Source: Streptomyces fulvoviolaceus
Lineage (GTDB): Bacteria > Actinomycetota > Actinomycetes > Streptomycetales > Streptomycetaceae
Direction of reading: 5' to 3'
Length of the DNA: 64,000 nucleotides
NCBI RefSeq assembly: GCF_000718165.1
Contig: NZ_JOEY01000005.1
Span: forward strand, 1 to 64,000
A program made the position numbers and the translations under genes. The notes under the pieces are model-generated. The model made no database searches and had not been told where the DNA came from. It saw only the letters and a program-made list of their open reading frames with translations. Below are positions 10,662 to 19,890 of this stretch, piece by piece (the first letter of the stretch is position 1; every line of letters starts with the position of its first letter).

Positions 10662-10693
10662 CCCCGTCCCCCGTGACGGCGGTCTTCTCGGGG

Positions 10694-11395
10694 CTACTCG
10701 GCCCTCACCCACCCGGTGCCGTGGCGGGTGAAGGCCAGGCCCGCGTAGCCGAAGGCGATGGCCGGCATCAGGAAGGACAGGGCGACCAGGGGCGCCACAC
10801 CGCTGATGTACGCGAGCACGTTGAGCGGCATGGACAGGATCAGCAGCCAGGCGGCCCAGGCCGGGATCACCCGGCCCCTCAGCAGGGCGACACCGAGCAG
10901 GATCGCGCCGACGACGTGGGCGGCGATGAAGTAGAAGAGCGGTGCGTTCACCACGGCCAGCCCCTGCGTGCCGTCCGCCACCTTCACCATGACGTCCTGG
11001 CTCACGCCCTTGTCGAACGCGCCGAGTGCCACGGTGTCGAGCGACGGGGTCATGCTGACCGCGATCAGGCCGGTACCGAAGAGGACCGAACCCCACAGGC
11101 CCAGTTTGGGTGAGCGTGCCGTGGCCAGGAGGCCCACGGCGACGAGTCCCGGGACGAGAAGCAGCGTGCCCACCATCCAGAACCACGCGGACAGTTCGGT
11201 GGCTCCCTGGTGCGCGGCGATGGTCCGGGCGATCTCCTTGCTGGAGTCGCTCGTGTCGTACGGGAGCACGAGGCTCGCCGCGGCGAACAGCACCGGCGCG
11301 AGCGCGGCCGCGATGGCGGCGAGGAGGCGGGCGGTGCCGGTCCCGGCGGTCGCCGCACTGTCGGCCGTCGGCGCGCGTGACGGAGTGGTGGTCAT
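10694..11395 (-). CDS. Hypothetical multi-pass membrane protein
   Basis: The 233-residue protein has about six hydrophobic helices, for example AAIAAALAPVLFAAASLVLP near the start and AILLGVALLRGRVIPAWAAW later. Its pattern resembles DUF4386-like or general actinobacterial membrane proteins with no known activity. The ATG at 11395 has GAGGGGG about seven bases upstream; an extension to 11503 would read into a GCGGAGCCGC repeat and is unlikely to be real. Confidence 0.7.
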   Translation of the reverse strand: MTTTPSRAPTADSAATAGTGTARLLAAIAAALAPVLFAAASLVLPYDTSDSSKEIARTIAAHQGATELSAWFWMVGTLLLVPGLVAVGLLATARSPKLGLWGSVLFGTGLIAVSMTPSLDTVALGAFDKGVSQDVMVKVADGTQGLAVVNAPLFYFIAAHVVGAILLGVALLRGRVIPAWAAWLLILSMPLNVLAYISGVAPLVALSFLMPAIAFGYAGLAFTRHGTGWVRAE

Positions 11396-11516
11396 GAGAG
11401 TCCCCCTCGGCGCCGGCCCCGCGGCGGAGCCGCTTGCGCCTTCTGCCAGTGAAGCGAGGGGCCGGGCCGAGGACCATCCGTCAATTCTGACGTGTCGCGA
11501 CATAGCGCGGTTTGGG

Positions 11517-12437
11517 TCAGTCCGTGAGCAGTCCGAGATCGCGCCCCCGGCGCAGCAGCGCCGCCGTGTGTCCGGCCTCCAACTTCCGGTGCAGGGAGGC
11601 GATGTAGCCCCGCACGGTGGTCGGCGAGAGCCTCATGCGCCGGGCCGTCTCCGTCGCCGTACGGCCGTTGTGGAGGTGGACGAGCGTGCGGTGCTCCTGC
11701 TCGGTGATGCCGAAGAGGCGGGCGACGGCGCGGGCGCGGGAGAGGTCGCGGAGCAGGAGCAGGGCGGGGACGGCCGGGACGTACCGGACCTCGATGTGGC
11801 GTGCGATGAAGGAGACGGCTTCGGCGAGCCGGGGGTCGTCGCGCAGCACGGCCAGGAGGTCGGCGGCGACGGCGTTGAGGGGGCGGGGGCGGCCGGTGTC
11901 GTCGAGGGTCGCGACGCCCAGAGTGTGGCCGCCGATCAGGTCCAGGGCGACGCCATGCAGGCATTCGCCCCCACCGCACGGGTGCGGCGGGGGCGGGGCT
12001 TCCGTGATACCTGAGGCCGGAAGTCCAGGTTTTGACGCCCTCGCCTGCCCGAACGCGGGCGATTTCGGTCCGCGCCGGTATCCGGCACCACCCTGGGTTC
12101 CTGCTTCACGGGCCCTCGCCGCTCCCCGGGGGGAGTTGGTCTTACGTGGGCCTCCACAGGCGTTACTTTCCGCCCGCCCGGCGGTAGGTCCGCCAACTTG
12201 GTTGTCGGACAACGTGACACTATCGCCGCCACACTCCACACCCATGCCAACAGGCGGCAGATTCATCGGAGTTGAGGACGATCCGCGCACGGGTTCGATT
12301 TCGGATGACGTCCAGGTCATGACCAGCTCCAGCAGCTCGGTTAGGGTCCGCCCCCACAGCTCCTCCGGCCGGGCGGCGTCCTTCAGGGCGCGGGTCAGCT
12401 CCAGCACACGACGCGCATCCGCACCGCTGATCTCCAT
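11517..12437 (-). pseudogene. LuxR-family regulator gene interrupted by transposon remnant
   Basis: The C-terminal ~65 residues form a clear LuxR helix-turn-helix (TEQEHRTLVHLHNGRT, then LSPTTVRGYIASLHRKL). The N-terminus from the ATG at 12437 (MEISGADARRVLELTRAL, with GGGAGAGAG upstream) is also typical of a Streptomyces LuxR family. Between them, about 110 residues are Gly/Pro/Arg-rich and unlike any regulator; this stretch is the tail of a tnpB element. It stays open by chance, so a hybrid protein could be made, but the sensory middle domain is lost. Most likely non-functional; possibly a surviving DNA-binding fragment. Confidence 0.65.
11960..12260 (-). mobile_element. Remnant 3' end of an IS200/IS605-type TnpB element
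   Basis: One reading frame on the minus strand gives a stretch containing RKVTPVEAHVRPTPPGERR and VKQEPRVV, which I recognise as the low-complexity tail encoded at the end of many Streptomyces tnpB genes, a region that also encodes the guide (omega) RNA. It is followed by a G/C hairpin at about 11968-12000 (CGCCCCCACCGCAC against its complement), as at TnpB element right ends. The catalytic part of tnpB is absent. Borders are approximate. Identification rests on remembered sequence resemblance. Confidence 0.55.
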
Positions 12438-12527
12438 CGCTCTCTCCCGGCGCTGCTCTCGCCCGAGAAGGCCCCGTTGGGATGCTTCTGCCATCCCTTG
12501 AGAAGAAGGTACGGCTTACGGCGGTCC

Positions 12528-12563
12528 CGTGAAGCCTCCTTACGTACCCTCGGAGGCTTTACG
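12528..12563 (-). terminator. Hairpin between deoR-like gene and the LuxR gene
   Basis: CGTGAAGCCTCC pairs with GGAGGCTTTACG across a 12-base loop, with one wobble pair. It lies after the DeoR-family gene in its transcription direction and is probably its terminator, although no strong T run follows. Confidence 0.6.
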
Positions 12564-12598
12564 GTGCGGGGTCGAATCCTCAAGCGGCGCCGGAGGTT

Positions 12599-13564
12599 TC
12601 AGCGACGCCGGAGGTCCGCCACCCGGGCCCGTTCGGAGCCCTGGGCCGGCTCACCGAGGACGGTGGCCGCCCGCAACCCCGGTCCCGCACCCGGGACCTG
12701 CCCACGCCGGGGTCCCGGGACAGGGACGTCCCGGCGCTGTTGCTGCCGCGCCGGGACCTGATCACCCCCCACCGCGTTTCCCGACGCCCCGGCCACGGCG
12801 ATCTGCACCCCCTGGTCGGCGAGGGCCTGGAGCTCGGTGGCCGCGCGGTCGTCGTGACCGGGCGGTTCATCGGTCACCAGGCGGGTGATGAGATCCGTCG
12901 GCACGGTCTGGAACATGGTGTCCGTGCCGAGCTTGGTGTGGTCGGCGAGGACCACGACCTCGGCGGCGGCCTGGACCAGCGCCCGGTCGACGGAGGCCGA
13001 CAGCATGTTGGACGTGGAGAGTCCGCGCTCGGCGGTCAGCCCGCTCCCGGAGAGGAAGGCCCGGGAGACCCGCAGCCCCTGGAGGGACTGCTCGGCACCG
13101 GAGCCGACCAGGGCGTAGTTGGAACCGCGCAGGGTGCCGCCGGTCATCACGACTTCCACCCGGTTGGCATGGGCCAACGCCTGAGCCACCAGCAGTGAGT
13201 TGGTGACGACGGTCAGCCCGGGCACCCGCGCGAGCCGGCGAGCCAGCTCCTGCGTGGTGGTTCCCGCCCCGACCACGATGGCCTCGCCCTCTTCGACGAA
13301 GCTGGCGGCGAGATCGGCGATGGCCGTCTTCTCGGCGGTCGCGAGATGCGATTTCTGCGGAAAGCCGGACTCCCGCGTGAACCCGCCCGGCAATACCGCA
13401 CCGCCGTGCCGGCGGTCGAGGAGTCCTTCTGCCTCCAGTGCGCGCACGTCCCGCCGTACGGTCACTTCGGAGGTCTGGACGACGCGGGCGAGCTCACGGA
13501 GCGACACGGCCCCGTTAGCTCGCACCATTTCGAGGATCAATTGGCGACGTTCTGCAGCGAACAC
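12599..13564 (-). CDS. DeoR-family transcriptional regulator
   Basis: The 321-residue protein starts with a DeoR winged helix (RRQLILEMVRANGAVSLREL, then TSEVTVRRDVRALEAEGLL) and continues with the phosphosugar-sensing domain (GAGTTTQELARRL, TNSLLVAQAL, and VVLADHTKLGTDTMF). Such proteins repress sugar or nucleoside genes and are released by a phosphorylated sugar. The last ~60 residues are an unusual Gln/Pro/Arg-rich tail. The start is GTG with no clear ribosome site. It neighbours deoxyribose and nucleoside genes, but its own upstream region lacks the CTACGCGCGTAG palindrome found before those genes. Confidence 0.85.
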   Translation of the reverse strand: MFAAERRQLILEMVRANGAVSLRELARVVQTSEVTVRRDVRALEAEGLLDRRHGGAVLPGGFTRESGFPQKSHLATAEKTAIADLAASFVEEGEAIVVGAGTTTQELARRLARVPGLTVVTNSLLVAQALAHANRVEVVMTGGTLRGSNYALVGSGAEQSLQGLRVSRAFLSGSGLTAERGLSTSNMLSASVDRALVQAAAEVVVLADHTKLGTDTMFQTVPTDLITRLVTDEPPGHDDRAATELQALADQGVQIAVAGASGNAVGGDQVPARQQQRRDVPVPGPRRGQVPGAGPGLRAATVLGEPAQGSERARVADLRRR

Positions 13565-13730
13565 GAAACTGACAGTAACGCCAACGACCGTCTGCTTTCA
13601 GCTGTTTGCGCCGAATAGCAGAAGTTGTTCGCACAGGAGGACGGGAAGTGGTATAGGGCCTACGCCCGCCGACTATGCCGCACGAATGCTCGACAACTCC
13701 CCGTGACCAGCGGGGAATCGCTTTCGGCCG

Positions 13731-15179
13731 TCAGACCTCGCCGGTCTCCTTACGCGTGTGCAACTGCCGTGCCACCTCGGCGATCGACCCCGAAAGGGAG
13801 GGGTAAACGGTGAACGCGTTCGCGATCTGTTCGACCGTCAGATTGTTGTCGACGGCGATCGACATGGGGTGGATGAGTTCCGAGGCGCGAGGCGACACGA
13901 CCACACCGCCGACGACGATCCCGGTGCCGGGCCGGCAGAAGATCTTGACGAAACCGTCCCGGATGCCCTGCATCTTGGCGCGCGGGTTGCGCAGCAGCGG
14001 CAGCTTCACCACCCGGGCGTCGATCTTCCCGGCATCCACATCCGCCTGCGTGTAGCCGACGGTGGCGATCTCGGGATCGGTGAAGACGTTGGAGGAGACC
14101 GTCTTGAGGTTCAGCGGAGCCACGGCGTCGCCCAGGAAGTGGTACATGGCGATACGCCCCTGCATGGCGGCCACGGACGCGAGGGCGAAGACGCCGGTCA
14201 CGTCACCGGCGGCGTACACGCCCGGAGCGGAGGTCCTGGAGACCTTGTCGGTCCAGATGTGGCCGGACTCGCGCAGCTTGACGCCGGCCTCCTCCAGGCC
14301 CATGCCCTCGGAGTTCGGGATGGCACCGACGGCCATGAGGCAGTGGCTGCCGGTGATGACCCGGCCGTCGGCGAGGGTGACCTCGACCTTGTCGCCCACG
14401 CGCTTGGCGGACTGGGCGCGGGAGCGGGCCATGACGTTCATGCCGCGGCGCCGGAAGACGTCCTCCAGGACGGCCGCGGCGTCCGGGTCCTCGCCGGGCA
14501 GGACGCGGTCGCGCGAGGACACGAGGGTGACCTTGGAGCCGAGGGCCTGGTAGGCGCCGGCGAACTCGGCGCCGGTGACACCGGAACCCACCACGATGAG
14601 CTCCTCGGGGAGCTCGGTGAGGTCGTAGACCTGGGTCCAGTTGAGGATCCGCTCACCGTCGGGCTGGGCGTCGGGCAGCTCACGGGGATGCCCACCGGTG
14701 GCGATGAGCACGGCATCCGCGACGAGAGTCTCCTCACTCCCGTCGACGGCCCGCACGACGACCTTCCGCGAGCCGTCGAGGGCCTGCATGCCCTCGAGGC
14801 GCCCACGCCCCCGCAGCACACGGGCACCGGCACGCGTGACGGAGGCGGTGATGTCGTGGGACTGGGCGAGCGCCAGCCGCTTCACACGACGATTGACCTT
14901 GCCGAGATCGACTCCCACCACCCTGGCGGCCTGCTCCATAGGTGGAGTGTCATCGGCGACGATGATCCCCAGCTCTTCGTACGACGAATCGAAGGTGGTC
15001 ATCACCTCGGCCGTAGCGATAAGGGTCTTCGACGGCACGCAGTCGGTCAGGACCGATGCTCCGCCCAGACCGTCGCAGTCGACGACGGTCACCTCCGCGC
15101 CGAGTTGGGCGGCCACCAGGGCCGCCTCGTATCCGCCGGGTCCGCCACCGATGATCACGATCCGAGTCACGTACTCCAT
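13731..15179 (-). CDS. lpdA: LpdA-type NAD(P)H:quinone oxidoreductase (annotated elsewhere as dihydrolipoamide dehydrogenase)
   Basis: The 482-residue flavoprotein has the FAD motif VIIGGGPGGYEAALVAAQLG, an NAD(P) motif VVGSGVTGAEFAGAYQALGS near residue 190, and the FAD-closing segment PGVYAAGDVTG. The redox centre reads GGASVLTDCVPSKTL: the first cysteine of the CxxxxC pair is replaced, leaving one cysteine, and the C-terminal HPHPTxxE active site is replaced by TVYPSLSGS. It therefore cannot act as a normal lipoamide dehydrogenase. The same pattern is known for Mycobacterium LpdA (Rv3303c), a quinone reductase. ATG at 15179; a GTG four codons later is possible. Confidence 0.85.
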   Translation of the reverse strand: MEYVTRIVIIGGGPGGYEAALVAAQLGAEVTVVDCDGLGGASVLTDCVPSKTLIATAEVMTTFDSSYEELGIIVADDTPPMEQAARVVGVDLGKVNRRVKRLALAQSHDITASVTRAGARVLRGRGRLEGMQALDGSRKVVVRAVDGSEETLVADAVLIATGGHPRELPDAQPDGERILNWTQVYDLTELPEELIVVGSGVTGAEFAGAYQALGSKVTLVSSRDRVLPGEDPDAAAVLEDVFRRRGMNVMARSRAQSAKRVGDKVEVTLADGRVITGSHCLMAVGAIPNSEGMGLEEAGVKLRESGHIWTDKVSRTSAPGVYAAGDVTGVFALASVAAMQGRIAMYHFLGDAVAPLNLKTVSSNVFTDPEIATVGYTQADVDAGKIDARVVKLPLLRNPRAKMQGIRDGFVKIFCRPGTGIVVGGVVVSPRASELIHPMSIAVDNNLTVEQIANAFTVYPSLSGSIAEVARQLHTRKETGEV

Positions 15180-15276
15180 TGTCCCGCACAGGACGAGGTG
15201 CTAGCGCCTGGGGGCCGCCCCGAGATAGCACTGTTACAGGAGGGACGGCCGATTCGGCTGCCGTACCCTCGGACGC

Positions 15277-15714
15277 ATGTCGCTCTACGCCGCCTACGCC
15301 GGCAACCTCGACGCGCGGCTCATGACCCGCCGCGCTCCGTACTCGCCGATGCGTGCCACCGGCTGGCTGAACGGATGGCGGCTGACCTTCGGCGGCGAGC
15401 ACCTGGGCTGGGAGGGCGCACTGGCGACCCTGGTGGAGGAGCCCGGTTCCCAGGTCTTCGTGGCGCTCTACGATCTCGCCCCGCTCGACGAGGAGTCGAT
15501 GGACCGCTGGGAGGGCGTGGGCCTGGAGATCTACCGCCGGATGCGGGTGCGCGTCCACACGATGGAGGGCGAGGAGCAGGCGTGGGTGTACGTCCTGAAC
15601 GGCTACGAGGGCGGCCTGCCCTCGGCCCGCTACCTGGGCGAGATCGCGGACGCGGCGGAGTCGGCGGGCGCCCCGCACGACTATGTGATGGAACTGCGCA
15701 AGCGCCCGTGCTGA
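15277..15714 (+). CDS. Gamma-glutamylcyclotransferase family protein
   Basis: The 145-residue protein begins MSLYAAYAGNLDARLM, the substrate-loop motif (YxxYGSN-like) of the gamma-glutamylcyclotransferase fold, and contains LYDLAPLDEESMDRWEGVG with the expected acidic residues and YLGEIADAAE. Family members cyclise gamma-glutamyl amines to 5-oxoproline, though many bacterial members are uncharacterised. TACCCT lies seven bases before the ATG and there is no ribosome site, so the message may be leaderless. It is divergent from lpdA. Confidence 0.8.
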   Translation: MSLYAAYAGNLDARLMTRRAPYSPMRATGWLNGWRLTFGGEHLGWEGALATLVEEPGSQVFVALYDLAPLDEESMDRWEGVGLEIYRRMRVRVHTMEGEEQAWVYVLNGYEGGLPSARYLGEIADAAESAGAPHDYVMELRKRPC

Positions 15715-15796
15715 ACGAGCACCCCTGAGGCCCCGTCCGCCCCGCTCTTGGTTGGAAACGACAAGACAACGATCCCCATCCCGTGGGCTCTGTCAT

Positions 15797-15808
15797 CTAC
15801 GCGCGTAG
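15797..15808. promoter_or_regulatory. Nucleoside-regulon operator CTACGCGCGTAG (punA)
   Basis: This is a perfect 12-bp palindrome 25 bases before the GTG start of the purine nucleoside phosphorylase gene. A -10-like TACGCT follows at 15821-15826, so a bound protein would cover the -35 side of the promoter. The same site precedes deoC, add and the nucleoside transporter genes. Confidence 0.8.
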
Positions 15809-15833
15809 GCCCTGACCGGCTACGCTCATCCGC

Positions 15834-16670
15834 GTGAACGCATCTCTTCTTCCGGACGACATCCAGGGCGCCACCCCCAATGAGCCACGGGTCGCCGCCG
15901 ACGCCGCCGCCGCGCGCCTGCGCGAACTGACCGGCGCCGAGACCCACGACGTCGCCCTCGTGATGGGCTCCGGCTGGGCGCCGGCCGTGGACGCCCTCGG
16001 CGCTCCCGACGCCGAGTTCGAGGTCACCGAGCTGCCCGGTTTCCCGCCGCCGGCGGTGGAGGGACACGGCGGCAAGATCCGCTCGTACAAGATCGGCAAC
16101 AAGCGGGCCCTGGTCTTCCTCGGCCGTACGCACTACTACGAGGGTCGCGGTGTCGCCGCCGTCGCACACGGCGTCCGCACCGCCGTCGCCGCCGGCTGCA
16201 AGACGATGGTGTTGACGAACGGCTGTGGCGGTCTCCGCGAGGGCATGCGCCCCGGCCAGCCGGTCCTGATCAGCGACCACATCAACCTGACCGCCGCGTC
16301 TCCGATCATCGGCGCGAACTTCGTCGACCTCACCGACCTCTACTCCCCGCGTCTGCGCGCCCTGTGCAAGGAGATCGACGCGACGCTGGAGGAGGGTGTC
16401 TACGCCCAGTTCCCCGGCCCGCACTACGAGACTCCGGCCGAGATCCGCATGGCCCGCGTCATCGGGGCGGACCTGGTGGGCATGTCGACGGTCCTGGAAG
16501 CGATTGCTGCGCGTGAGGCGGGTGCCGAGGTTCTGGGTATCTCCCTGGTGACGAACCTGGCGGCGGGCATGACGGGCGAGCCGTTGAACCACGAGGAGGT
16601 CCTCCAGGCGGGCCGGGACAGCGCGACGCGCATGGGCTCGCTGCTGGCGCAGGTGCTGGACCGGCTGTAG
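15834..16670 (+). CDS. punA: Purine-nucleoside phosphorylase (trimeric class)
   Basis: The 278-residue enzyme belongs to the trimeric PunA/human-PNP class: [11 protein letters not shown] holds the phosphate-binding serine, GHGGKIRSY and [10 protein letters not shown] follow, and [14 protein letters not shown] and [16 protein letters not shown] form the purine and ribose pockets. It splits inosine and guanosine, and the deoxy forms, with phosphate to base plus (deoxy)ribose-1-phosphate. Streptomyces annotation often calls it deoD, but the fold class is not that of E. coli DeoD. No ribosome site precedes the GTG; TACGCT lies seven bases upstream, which fits a leaderless mRNA. The ribose-1-phosphate can pass to the mutase encoded next. 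Confidence 0.93.
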   Translation: MNASLLPDDIQGATPNEPRVAADAAAARLRELTGAETHDVALVMGSGWAPAVDALGAPDAEFEVTELPGFPPPAVEGHGGKIRSYKIGNKRALVFLGRTHYYEGRGVAAVAHGVRTAVAAGCKTMVLTNGCGGLREGMRPGQPVLISDHINLTAASPIIGANFVDLTDLYSPRLRALCKEIDATLEEGVYAQFPGPHYETPAEIRMARVIGADLVGMSTVLEAIAAREAGAEVLGISLVTNLAAGMTGEPLNHEEVLQAGRDSATRMGSLLAQVLDRL

Positions 16671-16686
16671 CCGAAGCGGAGTTTTT

Positions 16687-16872
16687 CGCCCCCGCCGCCC
16701 CTACCCGTCCCGTCCTTCTGGGGCTCCGCCCCAGACCCCGCTCCTCAAACGCCGGAGAGGCTGAGTTGTTTCAGCCCGTCCGGCGTTTGAGGACGAGGCC
16801 CTTTCAGGGCCGAAGCGGGGGTCTGGGGGCGGCAGCCCCCAGGGACGGGACGGGTAGGGGCGGCGGGGGCGA
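16687..16872. repeat. 186-bp snap-back intergenic repeat, copy 1
   Basis: The outer 29 bases at each end are perfect reverse complements (starting CGCCCCCGCCGCCCCTACCC), and inner segments pair again around TTCAGCCCG, so the entire element can fold into one long hairpin. A near-identical copy lies at 37540-37720. It fills the gap between punA and the mutase gene and contains no gene. Confidence 0.85.
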
Positions 16873-16933
16873 GAAAAGCCCGGCGCGAACCCCCACCCAC
16901 CTCCTCACACACCACACGAGAGGTTGACCCGAC

Positions 16934-18565
16934 GTGCACGACGATCTCATCGCACGAGCCAAGACATGGCTGGCCGAGGACCCCGACACGGACACCCGTG
17001 ACGAACTCGCCAAGCTCATCGAGGCCGGAGACGTCACCGAACTCGCCGCCCGCTTCAGCGGCACCCTCCAGTTCGGCACGGCGGGCCTGCGGGGCGAGCT
17101 CGGCGCCGGCCCCATGCGGATGAACCGCAGCGTCGTCATCCGCGCCGCGGCCGGTCTCGCCGCGTACCTCAAGAAGAAGGGCCAGACGGACGGCCTCGTC
17201 GTCATCGGCTACGACGCCCGCCACAAGTCCGCCGACTTCGCCCGCGACACCGCGGCCGTGATGACCGGCGCCGGCCTCAAGGCAGCGGTCCTCCCCCGCC
17301 CCCTCCCCACCCCCGTCCTCGCCTACGCCATAAGGCACCTCGGCGCGGTGGCCGGCGTAGAGGTCACCGCCAGTCACAACCCGCCCCGCGACAACGGCTA
17401 CAAGGTCTACCTCGGCGACGGCTCCCAGATCGTCCCGCCCGCCGACGCGGAGATCGCAGCGGAGATCGACGCGATCCGCAGCCTCAACGACGTCCCCCGC
17501 CCCACCACCGGCTGGGAAACCCTCGACGACAGCGTCCTCGACGCGTACCTGGCCCGCACGGACGCCGTACTGGCGGCGAACTCCCCCCGCACCGCCCGCA
17601 CCGTCTACACGGCCATGCACGGAGTCGGCAAGGAAACCCTCCTCGCGGCCTTCGCCCGAGCCGGCTTCCCGCAGCCCGTCCTCGTCACCGAACAGGCCGA
17701 CCCCGACCCGGACTTCCCCACCGTCGCCTTCCCCAACCCGGAAGAGCCCGGCGCGATGGACCTCGCCTTCGCGAAGGCGAGCGAGACGAACCCCGACCTG
17801 ATCATCGCCAACGACCCGGACGCGGACCGCTGCGCGGTGGCGGTGAAGACCGGCAACGACTGGCGCATGCTGAGGGGCGACGAAGTGGGGGCGCTCCTCG
17901 CCGTGCACCTCGTCCGCCGCGGCGCCCAGGGAACCTTCGCCGAGTCGATCGTCTCCTCCTCCCTCCTCGGCCGTATCGCCGAGAAGGCGAACCTCCCCTA
18001 CGAGGAGACCCTCACCGGCTTCAAGTGGATCGCCCGGGTGGACGGCCTCCGCTACGGCTACGAGGAGGCCCTCGGCTACTGCGTGGACCCCGAGGGCGTA
18101 CGCGACAAGGACGGCATCACGGCGGCCCTCCTCATCACGGAACTGGCCTCCGAGCTCAAACAAGACAATCGCACCCTCCTCGACCTCCTCGACGACATCG
18201 CGGTCGAGTACGGCCTGCACGCCACGGACCAGCTCTCCGCCCGCGTCGAGGACCTGTCGATCATCGCGAACGCGATGCAGCGGCTCCGCGAGCACCCCCC
18301 GACCGAGCTCGCCGGCCTGCCCATCACCCGCGCCGAGGACCTGACCCAGGGCACGGACAAGCTCCCGCCCACGGACGGCCTGCGCTACACCCTGGACGGC
18401 GCCCGCGTCATCGTCCGCCCCAGCGGCACGGAGCCGAAGCTCAAGTGCTACCTGGAGGTCGTCGTCCCGGTGCCCACGCACGCGGACCTGCCGACGGCCC
18501 GCACCACCGCGACCGACCTGCTGGAGTCGATCAAGCGAGACCTGTCGGCGGCAGCAGGCCTCTAA
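16934..18565 (+). CDS. Phosphohexomutase (phosphoglucomutase/phosphomannomutase family)
   Basis: The 543-residue protein has the four-domain alpha-D-phosphohexomutase architecture. The phosphoserine loop is VTASHNPPRDNGYKVY (about residue 145), the metal loop NDPDADRCAVA (about residue 293), and the phosphate-binding loop RPSGTEPKLKCYL near the C-terminus. It interconverts hexose-1- and -6-phosphates; because it follows a nucleoside phosphorylase it may instead move phosphate on ribose or deoxyribose, as PGM2-like enzymes do. The GTG start has GAGAGG upstream. A clear terminator follows. Confidence 0.9.
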   Translation: MHDDLIARAKTWLAEDPDTDTRDELAKLIEAGDVTELAARFSGTLQFGTAGLRGELGAGPMRMNRSVVIRAAAGLAAYLKKKGQTDGLVVIGYDARHKSADFARDTAAVMTGAGLKAAVLPRPLPTPVLAYAIRHLGAVAGVEVTASHNPPRDNGYKVYLGDGSQIVPPADAEIAAEIDAIRSLNDVPRPTTGWETLDDSVLDAYLARTDAVLAANSPRTARTVYTAMHGVGKETLLAAFARAGFPQPVLVTEQADPDPDFPTVAFPNPEEPGAMDLAFAKASETNPDLIIANDPDADRCAVAVKTGNDWRMLRGDEVGALLAVHLVRRGAQGTFAESIVSSSLLGRIAEKANLPYEETLTGFKWIARVDGLRYGYEEALGYCVDPEGVRDKDGITAALLITELASELKQDNRTLLDLLDDIAVEYGLHATDQLSARVEDLSIIANAMQRLREHPPTELAGLPITRAEDLTQGTDKLPPTDGLRYTLDGARVIVRPSGTEPKLKCYLEVVVPVPTHADLPTARTTATDLLESIKRDLSAAAGL

Positions 18566-18573
18566 GGCCCGAC

Positions 18574-18606
18574 GGGGTGCCCCTCCGTACGAGAGAGGGG
18601 CACCCC
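18574..18606 (+). terminator. Terminator after the phosphohexomutase gene
   Basis: GGGGTGCCCCTC and its exact complement form a 12-bp stem with a 9-base loop, starting eight bases after the stop codon. Confidence 0.85.
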
Positions 18607-18714
18607 ATCGGGTGATTTGCACACGACGGCTGACCCAGGCTCCCCGCCCCACCGCACCCCCCGGGCAACGGTGGACGGACACCGCACCACCGAGCCAGCC
18701 CTGGAGCCGTCACC

Positions 18715-19884
18715 GTGTCCTCGACCGCATTCCGGCCGACACCGAACGAAGCGACCACAGCCCCGAGCGAATCCGGCACAGGCTCCGCGCGCCCCCGCGT
18801 CCCCGCCCCCGTGCAAGCCCTCCTCGCCTACGTCGCCGTACGCACCACGGGCCTCCTGTTCCTCACCCTCTGGGCGCACCGCCAACACCACGGCGTGTGG
18901 CCGATCCTGGCGACACAGTGGGACTCGGACTGGTACCTGGGCATCGCCGACCACGGTTACGCACAAGAACTCGGCACCGCCGGAAGCAACCTGGCGTTCT
19001 TCCCGCTCTACCCGGTCCTGGTCAAGGCGGTCGCGGTAGTCACCCCCGGCACCCGCGCCACCACCGGCCTGTGCATCGCGGTCATCGCCTCGCTCATCGC
19101 GGCCCGGGGCATCTTCGCCGTCGGCGACCGCCTGTACGGCCCCCGTGTCGGCATCCTCCTCACCACCCTCTGGGCCGCGCTCCCGGTCGGCCTGGTGCAG
19201 TGGATGGGTTACACCGAGTCCCTGTTCACGGCGTGCGCGGCCTGGGCGCTGTACGCCGTGCTCACCCGCCGCTGGCTCTGGGCAGGATCGCTGGCCGTGC
19301 TCGCGGGCCTGACCCGCCCGACCGGCATCGCGGTGGCGGCCGCGGTCACCGTGACGGCGTTGCTCTCCCTGCGCCGCGGCTTCTCCGCACGAGCGCTCGC
19401 GGCCGCCGTCCTCGCCCCGCTCGGCTGGTGCGCGTACCTCGCCTGGGTGGGCCTGCGAGTGGGCCGCTGGGACGGCTACTTCGCCGAACAACGGTTGTGG
19501 AGCAACGAGATGGACGGCGGCATGCGGACCCTGCGGGAGATGCGCCACCTGTTGGCGAGGGACTCGACACCTCATCTGTTCCTGGTGATGGTGACGCTCG
19601 TGCTGATCGCCTCGGTGGCACTGTTCGCGCTGTCGGTGCGGGACCGCCAGCCCCTCGCCCTGCTGGTCTTCACCGGCGTACTGCTGGTCATCGTCCTGAG
19701 CAGCGGCGGCGTCTACTTCCCCCGCGCCCGGTACCTGCTCCCGGCCTTCCCGCTCCTGCTTCCCCTGGCCCTGCGCCTCTCCCGCGCCGCCCGCCGCCAC
19801 CGCGTCCTCGTCCTCACGGCAGCGGTGGCGAGCTCGGCGTACTGGGGCGCGCACATGGCCCTGGTGTGGCCGGGCGCGCCGTGA
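18715..19884 (+). CDS. PIG-V-like integral membrane mannosyltransferase
   Basis: The 389-residue protein has about nine to ten transmembrane helices. After the first helix it shows QWDSDWYLGIADHGY, and then NLAFFPLYPVLV, both characteristic of the PIG-V/GPI-mannosyltransferase-2-like family, whose acidic loop residues are catalytic. QWMGYTESLFTACAAWALYA is a further family motif. It probably transfers mannose from a polyprenyl-phosphate donor to an outer-surface acceptor; the acceptor is unknown. I start at GTG 18715 (MSSTAFRP). The ~35 N-terminal residues are disordered. The upstream terminator makes it a separate transcription unit. Confidence 0.75.
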   Translation: MSSTAFRPTPNEATTAPSESGTGSARPRVPAPVQALLAYVAVRTTGLLFLTLWAHRQHHGVWPILATQWDSDWYLGIADHGYAQELGTAGSNLAFFPLYPVLVKAVAVVTPGTRATTGLCIAVIASLIAARGIFAVGDRLYGPRVGILLTTLWAALPVGLVQWMGYTESLFTACAAWALYAVLTRRWLWAGSLAVLAGLTRPTGIAVAAAVTVTALLSLRRGFSARALAAAVLAPLGWCAYLAWVGLRVGRWDGYFAEQRLWSNEMDGGMRTLREMRHLLARDSTPHLFLVMVTLVLIASVALFALSVRDRQPLALLVFTGVLLVIVLSSGGVYFPRARYLLPAFPLLLPLALRLSRAARRHRVLVLTAAVASSAYWGAHMALVWPGAP

Positions 19885-19890
19885 TCGGGC

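Noticed and set aside
12528..12570. Possible tRNA-like fold
   Set aside because: Only one hairpin forms; there is no anticodon arm, T arm or CCA-type acceptor.
12599..13564. The DeoR-family protein as the repressor of the CTACGCGCGTAG sites
   Set aside because: It is a tempting neighbour, but no such palindrome precedes its own gene and nothing in the sequence links its DNA-binding helix to this site. Left open, not claimed.
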